Origin: Bacillus sp. SM2101 | GTDB taxonomy: Bacteria; Bacillota; Bacilli; Bacillales; SM2101 | Assembly (NCBI RefSeq): GCF_018588585.1 | Contig: NZ_JAEUFG010000008.1 | Location: 1 to 64,000 of the forward strand | DNA length: 64,000 bases | Direction of reading: 5' to 3' | In this document: positions 35,116-45,255 of the stretch, one piece after another | Position numbering within the stretch: the first letter of the stretch is position 1 | Layout: each line of letters starts with the position of its first letter | Position numbers and translations under genes: made by a program | Notes under the pieces: generated by a model | What the model was told of the DNA's origin: nothing | Seen by the model: the letters and a program-made list of their open reading frames with translations, nothing else | The model's database searches: none

Positions 35116-36774
35116 CTATACTGTTTTACTATTTTGGCATATACATTCGGTGATCTGTTTACGAAGTTTATATTTTTGAATTTTACCTGATGCAGTCATA
35201 GGGTAATCATTTACGAATTGTATATATTTGGGAATCTTATAAAAAGCGAGTTTACCTGTGCAAAAAGATTTCACATCTTCTTCTGTGATGGTTCGACCTT
35301 CCTTTACTTTAATACAAGCAGCTACCTTTTCACCATACTTTTCATCAGGAATGCCAATTACTTGTACATCTAAAATATCATCGTGTCTATATAGGAATTC
35401 CTCTATTTCACGGGGATATATATTTTCTCCACCCCGAATAATCATATCTTTCAATCTTCCAGTAATCTCTATATAATGATCAGGGTCCATAATAGCTAAA
35501 TCTCCAGTATGAAGCCATCCATCTTGGTCAATTGTCTCGTCTGTCGCTTCTGGCATGTTGTAATATCCTTTCATTACTAAATAGCCTCTCGTACAAAGTT
35601 CACCAGGTGTTCCATATGGTACTTCTTTACCTGTAACAGGATCAACTATTTTCACTTCTACATGCTCGTGTGGTTTACCTACAGAGTTAACACGTCTGTC
35701 TAGCGGATCATTAGTCGTCGTTTGGGTTATGACAGGTGAAGATTCAGTTTGACCGTAAGCAATTGTAATTTCCTCCATACCCATCTCGGTCATGACTTTC
35801 TTCATTACTTCAATTGGACAATTAGAGCCAGCCATAATTCCAGTTCGTAGTGTTGATAGATCATATTGGTTAAAGTTCTCATCATTTAATTCTGCGATGA
35901 ACATCGTTGGAACTCCATGTAATGCGGTACACTTCTCTTTTTCCACTGTTGACAATACTTCATCTGGGTTAAATTCTACAATAGGAACCATTGTAGCGCC
36001 AACGGAAACACAGGCTAAAATACTTAGGACACAGCCAAAGCAATGGAAAAATGGTACGGGGATACATAAATTATCGTTATTTGACAACTTCATTGCTTGT
36101 GCAACCAAATGTCCATTATTAACAATATTATTATGTGTCAACATAACACCTTTTGGAAATCCAGTTGTGCCAGAAGTATACTGCATGTTTATAACTTCAT
36201 CTGGCCTTAAAGATACCTCAACATCCTTAAGATGTATATCCGTTATGCCATCACTAAGTTCCAAAAGCTGATTCCAATTAAGCATATATGATGGAGTCTC
36301 TCCAGAACCGATATAAATGATGTTTTTTAAGAAAGGTAAGTCATCAATATCGAGCTGTTCACTATTGAAGCTTTGAGATGTTGACTTAGTTATCTTTTCT
36401 ATAATATCTATGTAAGAAGTTCCCTTATATCCGTTTATACAAAACAAACTTGTTGAGTCCGATTGCTTTAATAAATATGCTAACTCGGATTCTTGATAAC
36501 TAGTATTAACTGTTACGAGAATTGCTCCTATTCTTGCAGAAGCAAATTGGAGTAATAACCATTCAGGAACATTTGTAGCCCATACGGCTATGTGATCACC
36601 TTTGTTAATACCTAAACCTAGTAATGCTTTGGCAAGATTTGTTGTCTCATCATAAAATTGCTTATACGTTAATCTTTTTCCTAACTTTGAGTAAACAACT
36701 GCTTCTTGATCAGGATACTTGGAAACCGCTTCAAGGAGTAAATCTCCTATTGTTTGGTTTTTTAATGTAGTCAT
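35116..36774 (-). CDS. AMP-binding fatty-acyl-CoA synthetase
   Basis: 552 residues from the ATG at 36774, preceded by GAGGAGG. Activates a carboxylic acid with ATP and joins it to CoA. Motif A3 is MQYTSGTTGFPKGVMLTH, A5 is AYGQTESSP, A7 is DGWLHTGDLAIMDPD, A8 is GRLKDMIIRGGENIYPREIE and the A10 Lys is in MTASGKIQKYKLR. It is closest in style to medium/long-chain acyl-CoA ligases (FadD/YngI group). It is divergent from the acyl-CoA dehydrogenase gene at 37076, so the two probably serve one beta-oxidation route. Confidence 0.94.
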   Translation of the reverse strand: MTTLKNQTIGDLLLEAVSKYPDQEAVVYSKLGKRLTYKQFYDETTNLAKALLGLGINKGDHIAVWATNVPEWLLLQFASARIGAILVTVNTSYQESELAYLLKQSDSTSLFCINGYKGTSYIDIIEKITKSTSQSFNSEQLDIDDLPFLKNIIYIGSGETPSYMLNWNQLLELSDGITDIHLKDVEVSLRPDEVINMQYTSGTTGFPKGVMLTHNNIVNNGHLVAQAMKLSNNDNLCIPVPFFHCFGCVLSILACVSVGATMVPIVEFNPDEVLSTVEKEKCTALHGVPTMFIAELNDENFNQYDLSTLRTGIMAGSNCPIEVMKKVMTEMGMEEITIAYGQTESSPVITQTTTNDPLDRRVNSVGKPHEHVEVKIVDPVTGKEVPYGTPGELCTRGYLVMKGYYNMPEATDETIDQDGWLHTGDLAIMDPDHYIEITGRLKDMIIRGGENIYPREIEEFLYRHDDILDVQVIGIPDEKYGEKVAACIKVKEGRTITEEDVKSFCTGKLAFYKIPKYIQFVNDYPMTASGKIQKYKLRKQITECICQNSKTV

Positions 36775-37043
36775 AATTACCTCCTCATGTAATTTTGAAA
36801 ATTTCACATTAAATTTACCTGACGTCTAGCAAAAGAATACTTATTATAAGTGTCATTTCATCATAGTTGCAGTAGTTGTTATATGCCATTTTTATCGTTT
36901 TAGTAAGATGTGGGAATACGATCAATGTGTTGTTAACTTGTCAATCTAATTACATTATATACCTAAATTTGAATTTTCAAAACATTTTTAAAATAACCTT
37001 GAATAATTCAAATAAGAAGATGTATGATAGTAATAGATCTACG

Positions 37044-37055
37044 TACTGACCAGTA
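37044..37055. promoter_or_regulatory. Candidate TetR-type operator in the ligase-dehydrogenase intergenic region
   Basis: TACTGACCAGTA is an inverted repeat inside ACGTACTGACCAGTAAGT, 20 bases before the dehydrogenase start. TetR-family regulators (FadR-like) commonly control such genes through palindromes of this size. No regulator gene lies next to it. Confidence 0.4.
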
Positions 37056-37075
37056 AGTATGTAAGGAGGGGTAAG

Positions 37076-38314
37076 ATGAATTTTTCATATTCTGATAAGG
37101 TTAAAGTGTTGCAAAATAGCTTAATAGATTTCATGGAAAAGTATGTTTATCCAAATGAAAAAACTTTTGAACAACAATTAAACGAGAGTGAGAGTAGATG
37201 GACGGTACCTCCAATAATGGAGGTATTAAAAGACAAAGCAAAAGCAGAAGGGCTGTGGAATTTGTTCTTGCCAGATAGTCAACATGGTGCGGGGTTAACG
37301 AATGTTGAATATGCTCCATTATGTGAGATTATGGGGCGTTCAATCATAGCACCTGAAATATTTAACTGCGGTGCACCAGATACAGGTAATATGGAAGTGT
37401 TAGTGAGATATGGTACTGAACAACAAAAAGAAAAATGGTTAAAACCACTACTAGAAGGTGAGATTCGTTCTTGTTTTTCGATGACTGAACCTAATGTGGC
37501 TTCATCTGATGCTACTAATATTGAGGCGAGTATCATTCGAGAAGGTGACGAATACGTCATCAATGGGCGTAAAACGTGGTCATCGGGTGCTGGTGATCCA
37601 CGTTGTAAAGTAGCTATAGTCATGGGGAAATCTAACTTCGATGCTCAAAAGCATGAACAACAATCTATGATTATTGTTCCTCTTGATACACCAGGAGTTA
37701 AGATTGAAAGGTGTTTACCTGTGTTTGGTTATGACCATGCACCTCATGGACATGCAGAAATTACGTATAATAATGTCCGAGTATCAGCAGAGAACTTAAT
37801 ATGGGGGGAAGGGAAAGGGTTTGCAATTGCCCAAGGTCGACTTGGACCCGGAAGGATCCATCATTGTATGCGCTTAATTGGCGCTGCTGAAAGAGCACTA
37901 GAAGAAATGTGCGATAGAGTACAACACCGAGTTGCTTTCGGTAAGCGATTAGCAGATCAAGGTGTGATAAAAGAGTGGATTGCAGATTCTAGAATTGAAA
38001 TAGAACAGGCTCGGTTACTTACGTTGAAGGCGGCTTATATGATGGATACAGTAGGTAATAAACAAGCAAAAATGGAGATAGCGATGATCAAAGTGGTGGC
38101 TCCCAATTTAGCACTAAAAGTCATTGATAGAGCGATTCAGTCTTTTGGAGCAATAGGGGTGAGCGATGATTATACACTTGCGGCACAATGGGCTAACGCA
38201 AGAACACTGCGCCTTGCTGATGGGCCAGATGAAGTGCATAGAGCACAAATTGCCAAAATGGAGCTTAGAAGAAATAAAGAGCAGGTCAACAATAATGAAA
38301 AGCTCTTTTCATAA
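37076..38314 (+). CDS. Acyl-CoA dehydrogenase
   Basis: 412 residues. FAD-dependent oxidation of an acyl-CoA to the enoyl-CoA. Visible: [20 protein letters not shown] (flavin-binding motif), [42 protein letters not shown], and the C-terminal [19 protein letters not shown] with [11 protein letters not shown]. The long form (over 400 residues with [14 protein letters not shown]) resembles medium/long-chain or ACAD10/11-type enzymes. ACAD11 partners are phosphotransferases, and one lies downstream at 38592. AAGGAGGGG precedes the ATG. Confidence 0.94.
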   Translation: MNFSYSDKVKVLQNSLIDFMEKYVYPNEKTFEQQLNESESRWTVPPIMEVLKDKAKAEGLWNLFLPDSQHGAGLTNVEYAPLCEIMGRSIIAPEIFNCGAPDTGNMEVLVRYGTEQQKEKWLKPLLEGEIRSCFSMTEPNVASSDATNIEASIIREGDEYVINGRKTWSSGAGDPRCKVAIVMGKSNFDAQKHEQQSMIIVPLDTPGVKIERCLPVFGYDHAPHGHAEITYNNVRVSAENLIWGEGKGFAIAQGRLGPGRIHHCMRLIGAAERALEEMCDRVQHRVAFGKRLADQGVIKEWIADSRIEIEQARLLTLKAAYMMDTVGNKQAKMEIAMIKVVAPNLALKVIDRAIQSFGAIGVSDDYTLAAQWANARTLRLADGPDEVHRAQIAKMELRRNKEQVNNNEKLFS

Positions 38315-38591
38315 ACTTTGGTACTTTTTTTACTAAGTTAAAAGGGTTGAGAAGAATAAAGCGTCTCGAAAAAAGCTGATGAAAAGTAGATTCATTAAAA
38401 ACTCATATGCTGTAATAAAAGGCGATCAACACAACATGTCAAGTTAAGCAAAATGTGTTTTATAGTTTTTACCTCACTTTATAGGTGGGGTATTTCAATC
38501 GAAAAACAACAAACATATTAAGTGAAAAGACAATGGAATAACAAACTTGATGTTCTAAATAAAATAATATTTAATAAAGAGGTGCCAAAAA

Positions 38592-39659
38592 ATGACAGAT
38601 ACAATACCTATCCGAAAAGGAGAAGACTTACAGGTTGAAACACTAAAGAAATTTTTGCACACTGAATTTGGAGATTTACCAGATGCTCCTCTTGAGATTA
38701 AGCAGTTCAGTGCAGGTCATTCAAATTTAACATACGAACTTACAATAGGGGATTGGGTGGCTGTTCTTCGTCGTCCACCATTGGGTCCTGTAGCTCCAAA
38801 AGCCCATGATATGCAAAGGGAATTTCATATTTTACAAGAGTTGCATCCCCATTATCCTATTGCACCTAAGCCTTTGTTATTTTCTCCAGATGAAACGATC
38901 GTTGGTAGCCCATTTTTTATCATGGAGCGAAAAAATGGGGTTGTCATAGATACATCGTTTCCGAAGGGTGTGTCGATTACGCCAGAATTAACAAGAGGTA
39001 TCTCTAAGGAAATGGTAGACTCACTTGTTCAACTCCATAGTATTGATTATAAGCAAACAAAGCTAACAGAAATTACTAACCCCGATGGTTTTTTAGAAAG
39101 GCAAGTACATGGGTGGATTAAGAGATATGATAGAGCGAAAACAGATGATATTCCTGAAGTCGATGTATTGACAAAATGGCTAGTTTCTCACATTCCTAGA
39201 TCTCAACAATCTACTCCGATCCATTATGATTTTAAACTTAATAATTCGATGTTCGCAAAAGACGATTTGACAAAAATGGTAGGTTTATTTGATTGGGAAA
39301 TGAGCACGGTTGGAGATCCATTGCTAGATTTAGGTGTAGCTATGAGTTATTGGATACAGGAGGACGATCCTGATATTTTAAAAATAGGGTTAGGAGGCAC
39401 CTCAGTAACAATTCAAAAAGGTTTTATGACTCGCGAGGAGTTCATAAGTGCATATGCAGAAAAAAGTGGTTTTGATGTGTCTAATATGAACTTCTATTTG
39501 ACTTTTGCTTACTTTAAACTAGCAGGTATTTGTCAGCAAATCTACTATCGATGGAAAAAGGGACAAACGAAAGATCCACGGTTTGAGTATTTCAATCATT
39601 TTGTAAATGCATTGATTATTCATGCACTGCATACATCCAGCAAAAATGATTCGTATTGA
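38592..39659 (+). CDS. Aminoglycoside-phosphotransferase-fold kinase, ACAD10/11-associated type
   Basis: 355 residues. The choline/aminoglycoside kinase fold shows the Brenner motif HYDFKLNNSMF and the metal motif GLFDWEMSTVGDPLLDLG. The N-terminus IKQFSAGHSNLTYELTIGDW and RRPPLGPVAPKAHDM are typical of the acyl-CoA-dehydrogenase-linked phosphotransferases. These are thought to phosphorylate 4-hydroxyacyl-CoA before dehydrogenation. The dehydrogenase gene lies 277 bases upstream on the same strand. It overlaps nothing, and the ComB-like gene begins 10 bases after its stop. Confidence 0.88.
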   Translation: MTDTIPIRKGEDLQVETLKKFLHTEFGDLPDAPLEIKQFSAGHSNLTYELTIGDWVAVLRRPPLGPVAPKAHDMQREFHILQELHPHYPIAPKPLLFSPDETIVGSPFFIMERKNGVVIDTSFPKGVSITPELTRGISKEMVDSLVQLHSIDYKQTKLTEITNPDGFLERQVHGWIKRYDRAKTDDIPEVDVLTKWLVSHIPRSQQSTPIHYDFKLNNSMFAKDDLTKMVGLFDWEMSTVGDPLLDLGVAMSYWIQEDDPDILKIGLGGTSVTIQKGFMTREEFISAYAEKSGFDVSNMNFYLTFAYFKLAGICQQIYYRWKKGQTKDPRFEYFNHFVNALIIHALHTSSKNDSY

Positions 39660-39669
39660 GGTGCTTATG

Positions 39670-40401
39670 ATGTCAAAAATTCATCTGTTAATGCGAAAGG
39701 AAGAAATAGATTCCGGTAAAATGCTCGATAATAAGCTAGCGGTTATTTTTGATGTGTTGTTAGCGACATCAACAATTACCTCTGGTTTATACTTTGGAGC
39801 GAAGGAGGTTATACCAGTATTAAATGGTGAGGAAGCCGTGAAGGAATCATTGCTACGACAAGAGAATAGCTATGTACTCGTAGGGGAGTATGAAGGTAAG
39901 ACAATAGAAGGGTTTCTTGACCCGAATCCATTAACATTAAAAGAAAAAATAGCTGAGAAAACGATGATCCTATCAACAACAAATGGAACAGTTGCCATTC
40001 GGAAAGCAGCTAGTTCAAAAAAAGTATTTATTGGCTCATTATTAAATGCTGCAAAATTAGCAGAAGTAATTGACTGTGAACATAATGATGAAACTGTAGT
40101 CATTATATGTTCTGGAACATCTGGTGAATTTTGTTTAGAAGATTTTTATGGAGCAGGGTGCTTTCTTGATTTTTTGTTAAATCATACAAATAAAGACTGG
40201 GAACTAACCGACTCGTCACTAGCAGCTCTCTATTTTTATCGAGGTAATAAGGAAAATGGAGAAAGCCTTCTTTTGGCAACACATGTAGGTTCAATGCTAA
40301 AAAAGTACGGCTATGAAAAGGAAGTAGAGTTTATTAGTAAAGTGGGTACCATGGGAATTGTTCCTTATTTGCACGAACAAGTAATTTTACCAATGTATTA
40401 A
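39670..40401 (+). CDS. 2-phosphosulfolactate phosphatase family protein (ComB-like)
   Basis: 243 residues from the ATG at 39670 (GGTG 6 bases upstream, ATG at 39667 also possible). VIFDVLLATSTITSGLYFGA, LSTTNGTVAIRKA and VVIICSGTSGEFCLEDFYGAG are the conserved ComB blocks around the Mg2+-dependent phosphatase site. In methanogens ComB makes sulfolactate for coenzyme M. In bacilli, ComB-family proteins serve sulfolactate or another phosphatase role. Immediate coupling to the phosphotransferase gene hints that it removes or handles a phosphorylated intermediate, which is speculative. Confidence 0.85.
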   Translation: MSKIHLLMRKEEIDSGKMLDNKLAVIFDVLLATSTITSGLYFGAKEVIPVLNGEEAVKESLLRQENSYVLVGEYEGKTIEGFLDPNPLTLKEKIAEKTMILSTTNGTVAIRKAASSKKVFIGSLLNAAKLAEVIDCEHNDETVVIICSGTSGEFCLEDFYGAGCFLDFLLNHTNKDWELTDSSLAALYFYRGNKENGESLLLATHVGSMLKKYGYEKEVEFISKVGTMGIVPYLHEQVILPMY

Positions 40402-40519
40402 CAGTGAAAATTAAGAGGTAGGGGGTTTGTGTTACGTGTTAACAGTCTCACTGAGGTGTGATTGTTTAACCAAAATAAATCATATAATATGTATTTTTAG
40501 GGAAGTCACGGATACAACA

Positions 40520-40556
40520 TTCCACCGTTACCCAAAGGACGTGGGTAACGGTGGAA
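40520..40556 (+). terminator. Strong hairpin after the ComB-like gene
   Basis: TTCCACCGTTACCC pairs with GGGTAACGGTGGAA around a 9-base loop. The T run (TTTTTTT) lies about 15 bases further on, so termination is plausible but not classical. Confidence 0.6.
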
Positions 40557-40564
40557 TTGCAGTC

Positions 40565-40829
40565 GTCTCCGCTTTTTTTATTATCTAGCTCCGTCTCCTA
40601 GCCTCTCGAGGTCACTTCACCATTTCACCCAAAGGCAAAAAGCGCCTTCAGTTGAAATGGTTCCAGTGCTAGTCGAGGCTGACCAGTCGTTTCCGCTTTT
40701 ATTATTATCTAGCTCCTGCGCCAATCCCCTCGCGACACTTCACCCCCACACCCGAAGGTAAAAGGCACCTTCAAGTATGGGGGCTCCAGCGCTTGTCGGG
40801 GATAAACAAGGCGCATCCGCTTTTATTAT
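40565..40829. repeat. Two tandem copies of a ~125-bp Bacillaceae-type intergenic repeat
   Basis: Copy A runs from TATCTAGCTCC (about 40581) to TTTCCGCTTTTATTAT (about 40706), and copy B from there to CATCCGCTTTTATTATT (about 40829). Each contains CTCGAGG/CTCGCG, CACTTCACC, a hairpin around GGCAAAAAGCGCC or its variant, CCAGTGCTAGTCG/CCAGCGCTTGTCG and GACCAG/AACAAGGCG. I recognise the CTAGCTCC...TCCGCTTTTATTAT framework as a common dispersed element of Bacillus-related genomes. The stop of trpA is inside its right end. Confidence 0.75.
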
Positions 40830-41632
40830 TTACCTATCATTTTCATTATGTTATTTTTAAAAGCTTGCAATGCTTGTTGTCTAGTTTCTTGATTTAATAA
40901 GGCATCTTGCTGTGCTGCAATCAAGTTAATGATGGCACTTCCAATAATTACGCCGTCACAATGTTGCTGAAGCATTTTTACTTGTTCGTATGTCGATACA
41001 CCGAAGCCTACAGCAACAGGTACTTTGCTATGCAGTTTAACATGTTCTAAAAAGGTTGAAATATCTGTATTCAATTCTTTTCTTGTCCCGGTTACACCTA
41101 ACGAAGATACACAATATAAAAAGCCAGTTGCATTTTCTGCAATTTTTTGTACACGATCTTCTGAATTAGGTGCTACGAGTGATATAAATTCTATACCTTC
41201 TTTGTTACACCGGTCTCTCATTTGTTCACTTTCTTCAAATGGCAAATCAGGAATTAACAAGCCATCGACATCATTTTCCTTCATATGATTAAAAAATGCA
41301 TCCTCACCTACTTGTAATACAGGATTATAATAAGTAAAGATAACTACAGGAATTGATACACCTTTCTTTCTCATCTCAGGTACAAGCTCGATAGCCTTTC
41401 TAAGTGTCATCTTATGCTGCAGAGCTCGGTTTGCAGCATCTTGGATAGTTGGTCCATCAGCTAATGGATCTGAGTATGGTACACCTAATTCAAGTATATC
41501 GGCACCGGCTTGCTGTAAATTAACAGCAAGGTCAATCGTTAGTTCAGGAGAAGGGTCACCCGCCATAATAAATGGGATGAATAAATCTTTTGTTTTAGTG
41601 AGCTTTGAACGAAATGGCTTTGTAGCTATCAT
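40826..41632 (-). CDS. trpA: Tryptophan synthase alpha subunit
   Basis: 268 residues from the ATG at 41632 (the ATG at 41638 is closer to AAGGAG). Releases indole from indole-3-glycerol phosphate. Motifs: [35 protein letters not shown] with the catalytic Glu and Asp, and [17 protein letters not shown] with phosphate binding GFGVSTYEQ. It is last in the trp operon and overlaps trpB by 38 bases. Its stop runs into the tandem repeat element. Confidence 0.97.
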   Translation of the reverse strand: MIATKPFRSKLTKTKDLFIPFIMAGDPSPELTIDLAVNLQQAGADILELGVPYSDPLADGPTIQDAANRALQHKMTLRKAIELVPEMRKKGVSIPVVIFTYYNPVLQVGEDAFFNHMKENDVDGLLIPDLPFEESEQMRDRCNKEGIEFISLVAPNSEDRVQKIAENATGFLYCVSSLGVTGTRKELNTDISTFLEHVKLHSKVPVAVGFGVSTYEQVKMLQQHCDGVIIGSAIINLIAAQQDALLNQETRQQALQAFKNNIMKMIGK

Positions 41633-42827
41633 GGTCATCTTCTCCTTTCAACTTATCTATTAATGTACTCATGTCCTTATCACCTCGCCCTGACAAACAA
41701 ATAAGAATGGTTTCATCACTGGACATTTGTTTTGCTTCTTCGAATGCTTTTGCTAGTGCATGAGCACTTTCGATCGCAGGAATAATCCCTTCTTCTTGAG
41801 AAAGGAACAGTAGGGCATTTAATGCTTCGGTATCAGTGACATACTCATAACGAACACGTTTCGTTTGATGAAGATAAGCATGCTCTGGTCCAATACCTGG
41901 ATAATCTAAACCAGCAGAAATGGAATAAGGTTCAATAATTTGACCGTCCTCATCTTGTATTAAATAGGTGAGTGATCCATGAATGACACCAGGAGTACCC
42001 TTTGTTAGAGTTGCTGCATGTTCATCAGTATCGACACCAAGTCCGGCAGCTTCGACACCAATTAGCTCTACGTCATCTTCTAAAAATGGATAGAACATAC
42101 CGATTGCATTACTACCACCACCAACACAGGCATATACCCGATTCGGTAAATGATTTTCCTTTAACAAAAATTGCTCTTTCGCTTCATCACCGATAATTCG
42201 TTGGAAATCTCTAACCATTTTTGGGTATGGATGAGGACCAACAACTGAGCCGATGATATAGAAATGATCATCGCAGTGGCTAACCCAATAACGTATCGCT
42301 TCGTTTGTGGCATCCTTTAATGTTTGGGATCCGCTTGAGACAGGAATGACCTCAGCACCTAATAACTGCATACGAAATACGTTCAATTTTTGCCTTCTAA
42401 TATCTTCTTTACCCATAAAGACTTTACATTCTAATCCGAATTTAGCAGCAACAGTTGCTGTTGCAACTCCGTGTTGGCCTGCACCAGTTTCTGCTATAAT
42501 TTTTGTTTTCCCCATCCTCTTAGCTAATAATGCCTGTCCGATTGCATTATTTAATTTATGTGCACCTGTATGATTCAAATCTTCACGTTTTAAATAAATT
42601 TTCGCACCACCGATTTTTTCAGTAAGCTGATCTGCATACGTTAGAGCAGTCGGTCGTCCGCTATATTCTTTCAAAATCTCTGTATACTGCTGTTTAAATT
42701 CAGGGTCACTCATTGCTTCTTGTAGTGCTTGTTCTAATTCTGCTAATGGTGCCATTAACGTTTCAGGTACGTATTTACCACCGAACTTACCGAAGCGTCC
42801 GTGTTGGTCAGGGACTGTCTGTTTCAT
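41595..42827 (-). CDS. trpB: Tryptophan synthase beta subunit
   Basis: 410 residues, PLP-dependent. Joins indole and serine. The PLP lysine is in the motif [18 protein letters not shown], the glycine-rich phosphate site is [12 protein letters not shown], and [12 protein letters not shown] marks the N-terminus. Its start overlaps the trpF stop by 4 bases (ATGA), which implies coupled translation. Confidence 0.98.
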   Translation of the reverse strand: MKQTVPDQHGRFGKFGGKYVPETLMAPLAELEQALQEAMSDPEFKQQYTEILKEYSGRPTALTYADQLTEKIGGAKIYLKREDLNHTGAHKLNNAIGQALLAKRMGKTKIIAETGAGQHGVATATVAAKFGLECKVFMGKEDIRRQKLNVFRMQLLGAEVIPVSSGSQTLKDATNEAIRYWVSHCDDHFYIIGSVVGPHPYPKMVRDFQRIIGDEAKEQFLLKENHLPNRVYACVGGGSNAIGMFYPFLEDDVELIGVEAAGLGVDTDEHAATLTKGTPGVIHGSLTYLIQDEDGQIIEPYSISAGLDYPGIGPEHAYLHQTKRVRYEYVTDTEALNALLFLSQEEGIIPAIESAHALAKAFEEAKQMSSDETILICLSGRGDKDMSTLIDKLKGEDDHDSYKAISFKAH

Positions 42828-43489
42828 CTCACATCTACCTCTCTATGAATTTCTTCTAATAAGCTTGTTATCTTCTCGTTATCTTTCTGATTTTGTGCTT
42901 CAATACCACTAGAAACATCAATTCCAAATGGCTCGTAATGAAGCAATTGTGCTACGTTCTGAGGAGTGATCCCTCCAGCTATAAAGCAAGGAACACCTTG
43001 CTGCTGTGCTTCTTTAAGATACGAAGGAACAGCTTCCCAATCGAAGGTTATACCAGACCCACCCCATGAACCTTGGACTTTACTATCAACGACATAGCCG
43101 TCAACGACGCCACTATATGTTTGCATTAGCTGTAACCCTTGACGTTGATGGTGAATGACTTTCCATATAGGTATGTCAACATGTTCACGTAAGGATAAGA
43201 TATATGGTACAGTTTCAGTTCCATGCAATTGGATGACATCAAGGTTTACATTGTTGAGTACGTTCATGATTGTTGAAATATCTTCGTTCACAAAAACACC
43301 AACTAGTTGCTGTTTGTCTTGTAGAGGATATTTTTCAATCCACTCAGCTAGCTGAACAGGGTTAACTTGGCGTTTGCTCGCTGAGAAAATAATCCCTATA
43401 TAGTCAGCGGTAGACGCAGTTGTAGTTTTTAAATCTACGAGTGAGCGATTACCACATAATTTCACCTTAGTTGTTTTCAACGTATTCAC
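42824..43489 (-). CDS. trpF: Phosphoribosylanthranilate isomerase
   Basis: 221 residues from the GTG at 43489. KVKLCGNRS carries the catalytic Cys and GIDVSSGIE the phosphate-binding end, with the Asp in VDGYVVDSK. The barrel enzyme follows TrpD. The start overlaps trpC by 23 bases; alternative starts are a TTG at 43480 and a later GTG just before KLCGN, so the N-terminus is uncertain. Confidence 0.95.
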   Translation of the reverse strand: MNTLKTTKVKLCGNRSLVDLKTTTASTADYIGIIFSASKRQVNPVQLAEWIEKYPLQDKQQLVGVFVNEDISTIMNVLNNVNLDVIQLHGTETVPYILSLREHVDIPIWKVIHHQRQGLQLMQTYSGVVDGYVVDSKVQGSWGGSGITFDWEAVPSYLKEAQQQGVPCFIAGGITPQNVAQLLHYEPFGIDVSSGIEAQNQKDNEKITSLLEEIHREVDVR

Positions 43490-44237
43490 TTCCCATTAAC
43501 TGGTGTATTGCATGAACTAGGTCATCTTGACGCATTAATGCTTCACCTACTAACACTGCGTTCGCTCCACAATGTTTTAACATTTTAATATCCTCATTAG
43601 TGAAAATGCCACTTTCACTAACTAGTAGGCTGTCTTTTGGAACATCACGCACTAAATCAATTGTTTGATGGAGTGATGTTTCAAATGTTTTTAAATTTCT
43701 GTTGTTAATACCGATGATTTTTGGTGTGAATACTGATAATATATTGTCTAATGTTTCTTTCGAATGTACCTCAACTAATACATCGAGATCCGCTTCTTGA
43801 GCTTGTACGTATAACTCATGTAGGTGAACAGGAGATAGTGCCTCACCAATTAATAGGATGGCATCTGCTCCTAATCGTCTACTTTCTTCAACTTGAATTG
43901 AATCGATAATAAAATCTTTTCTTAGAGCGGGTATATTAACTATTTTTTTTATTTCAGATAAATATGAATGGTGTCCTTGAAAAAATGGTTCATCCGTCAG
44001 TACAGAAATTGCGCTTGCTCCAGCTTGTTCATACGCTTTAGCAATAGTCGTTGGATGAAAATCTCCTCGAATGATCCCTTTGGAAGGAGATGCTTTTTTT
44101 ACTTCCGCAATTAGTCCAAGTGGTAGAGTAGTGTTTTTCAATGCTTCATAAAATGAAAACTTTTCTACTTGTACTTCATCTCGTAGTTCTAACTTATTGA
44201 TCTCTTCACGTTTTACTTCTAAAATCTTTTCAAGCAT
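43467..44237 (-). CDS. trpC: Indole-3-glycerol-phosphate synthase
   Basis: 256 residues. [15 protein letters not shown] with catalytic Lys, [27 protein letters not shown] and LVSESGIF are the conserved barrel motifs. Closes the indole ring. Its ATG at 44237 overlaps the trpD end by 8 bases. Confidence 0.98.
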   Translation of the reverse strand: MLEKILEVKREEINKLELRDEVQVEKFSFYEALKNTTLPLGLIAEVKKASPSKGIIRGDFHPTTIAKAYEQAGASAISVLTDEPFFQGHHSYLSEIKKIVNIPALRKDFIIDSIQVEESRRLGADAILLIGEALSPVHLHELYVQAQEADLDVLVEVHSKETLDNILSVFTPKIIGINNRNLKTFETSLHQTIDLVRDVPKDSLLVSESGIFTNEDIKMLKHCGANAVLVGEALMRQDDLVHAIHQLMGSEYVENN

Positions 44238-45255
44238 GGAGCTGCTCCTCCTTTAAATTTCTGATCGATTCGTAATATTTATGAACATCTCCACGATCAA
44301 TGGCTTGTTTTACTTGATGAACCCCTTCAGCAATACTCGATACTTGTTCTGCTACATATAATCCGGCTCCTGCATTTAACAAAAAGATGTTCGTTGCACT
44401 TTCATTTGCTTTTCCAGTAAAAATTTGTTGAATCAATTTTGCACTTTCCTTAGGACTTGATATTTTTAGATCTTCCATATTTCCTCTCGGTAAACCAGCA
44501 TCTTCAGGAGAAAATACATAGCGAGATACTTTACCATCTTTCAGCTCGACGATATCAGTGTCTGCAGTAATTGATATTTCATCTAGGCCATCTTGTCCAG
44601 TAACGAATAATACATGTTTAGAGCCTAGTGCATGAAGAGTGTGTGCTAATTTTTCTGAATAACTAGTATCAAAAATCCCGATTAATTGATGCTTTGCGTT
44701 TGCAGGGTTTGAAATAGGCCCTAATAAATTAAATAATGTACGGAAGCCGATTTCTTTACGAACAGGCGCTGCATGTTTCATCGCAAAGTGATAGTTTGGA
44801 GCGAATAAAAACGTCATTCCTTTTTTTATTAAAGCGTCTTTTCCTTGCTCAGGTGTTGTTTCAATTTGAATATTTAATTCTTCAAGAACATCAGCGCTTC
44901 CACTTGAAGAGGATACATTCCTATTTCCGTGTTTAGCAACTTTCACACCTAATGATGCTAAGCATATGGCAACTGCAGTAGAAATATTAAAAGTAGAGTG
45001 CCCGTCACCACCCGTTCCACACGTATCAACGACAATTTCGTCATTATATTCGATTGTTTTCATATTATGCCTCATCGCTTTTGCAAAACCAGTAATTTCA
45101 TCTACGGTTTCACCTCTCAGGCGAAGAATAGTAAGTAAAGTAGCTAGCTGGCTATTTGTTAATTGTCCGGACATAATATCGTTCATCGTATGAAATGATT
45201 GCTGTTCTGACAAAGTGTTACCTTCAATTAATTGTTTTAACGTATCTTTTATCAT
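44230..45255 (-). CDS. trpD: Anthranilate phosphoribosyltransferase
   Basis: 341 residues from the ATG at 45255, overlapping the trpE stop by 4 bases, with AAGGAGG 13 bases upstream inside trp[19 protein letters not shown] is the PRPP-binding loop, and [15 protein letters not shown] and [13 protein letters not shown] are further family blocks. The longer open frame has no ribosome binding site. Confidence 0.98.
   Translation of the reverse strand: MIKDTLKQLIEGNTLSEQQSFHTMNDIMSGQLTNSQLATLLTILRLRGETVDEITGFAKAMRHNMKTIEYNDEIVVDTCGTGGDGHSTFNISTAVAICLASLGVKVAKHGNRNVSSSSGSADVLEELNIQIETTPEQGKDALIKKGMTFLFAPNYHFAMKHAAPVRKEIGFRTLFNLLGPISNPANAKHQLIGIFDTSYSEKLAHTLHALGSKHVLFVTGQDGLDEISITADTDIVELKDGKVSRYVFSPEDAGLPRGNMEDLKISSPKESAKLIQQIFTGKANESATNIFLLNAGAGLYVAEQVSSIAEGVHQVKQAIDRGDVHKYYESIRNLKEEQLHA

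Noticed and set aside
35792-36271. 159-residue plus-strand ORF inside the acyl-CoA synthetase gene
   Set aside because: It lies antisense within a clearly real gene with complete motifs, and has no recognisable domain or start signal.
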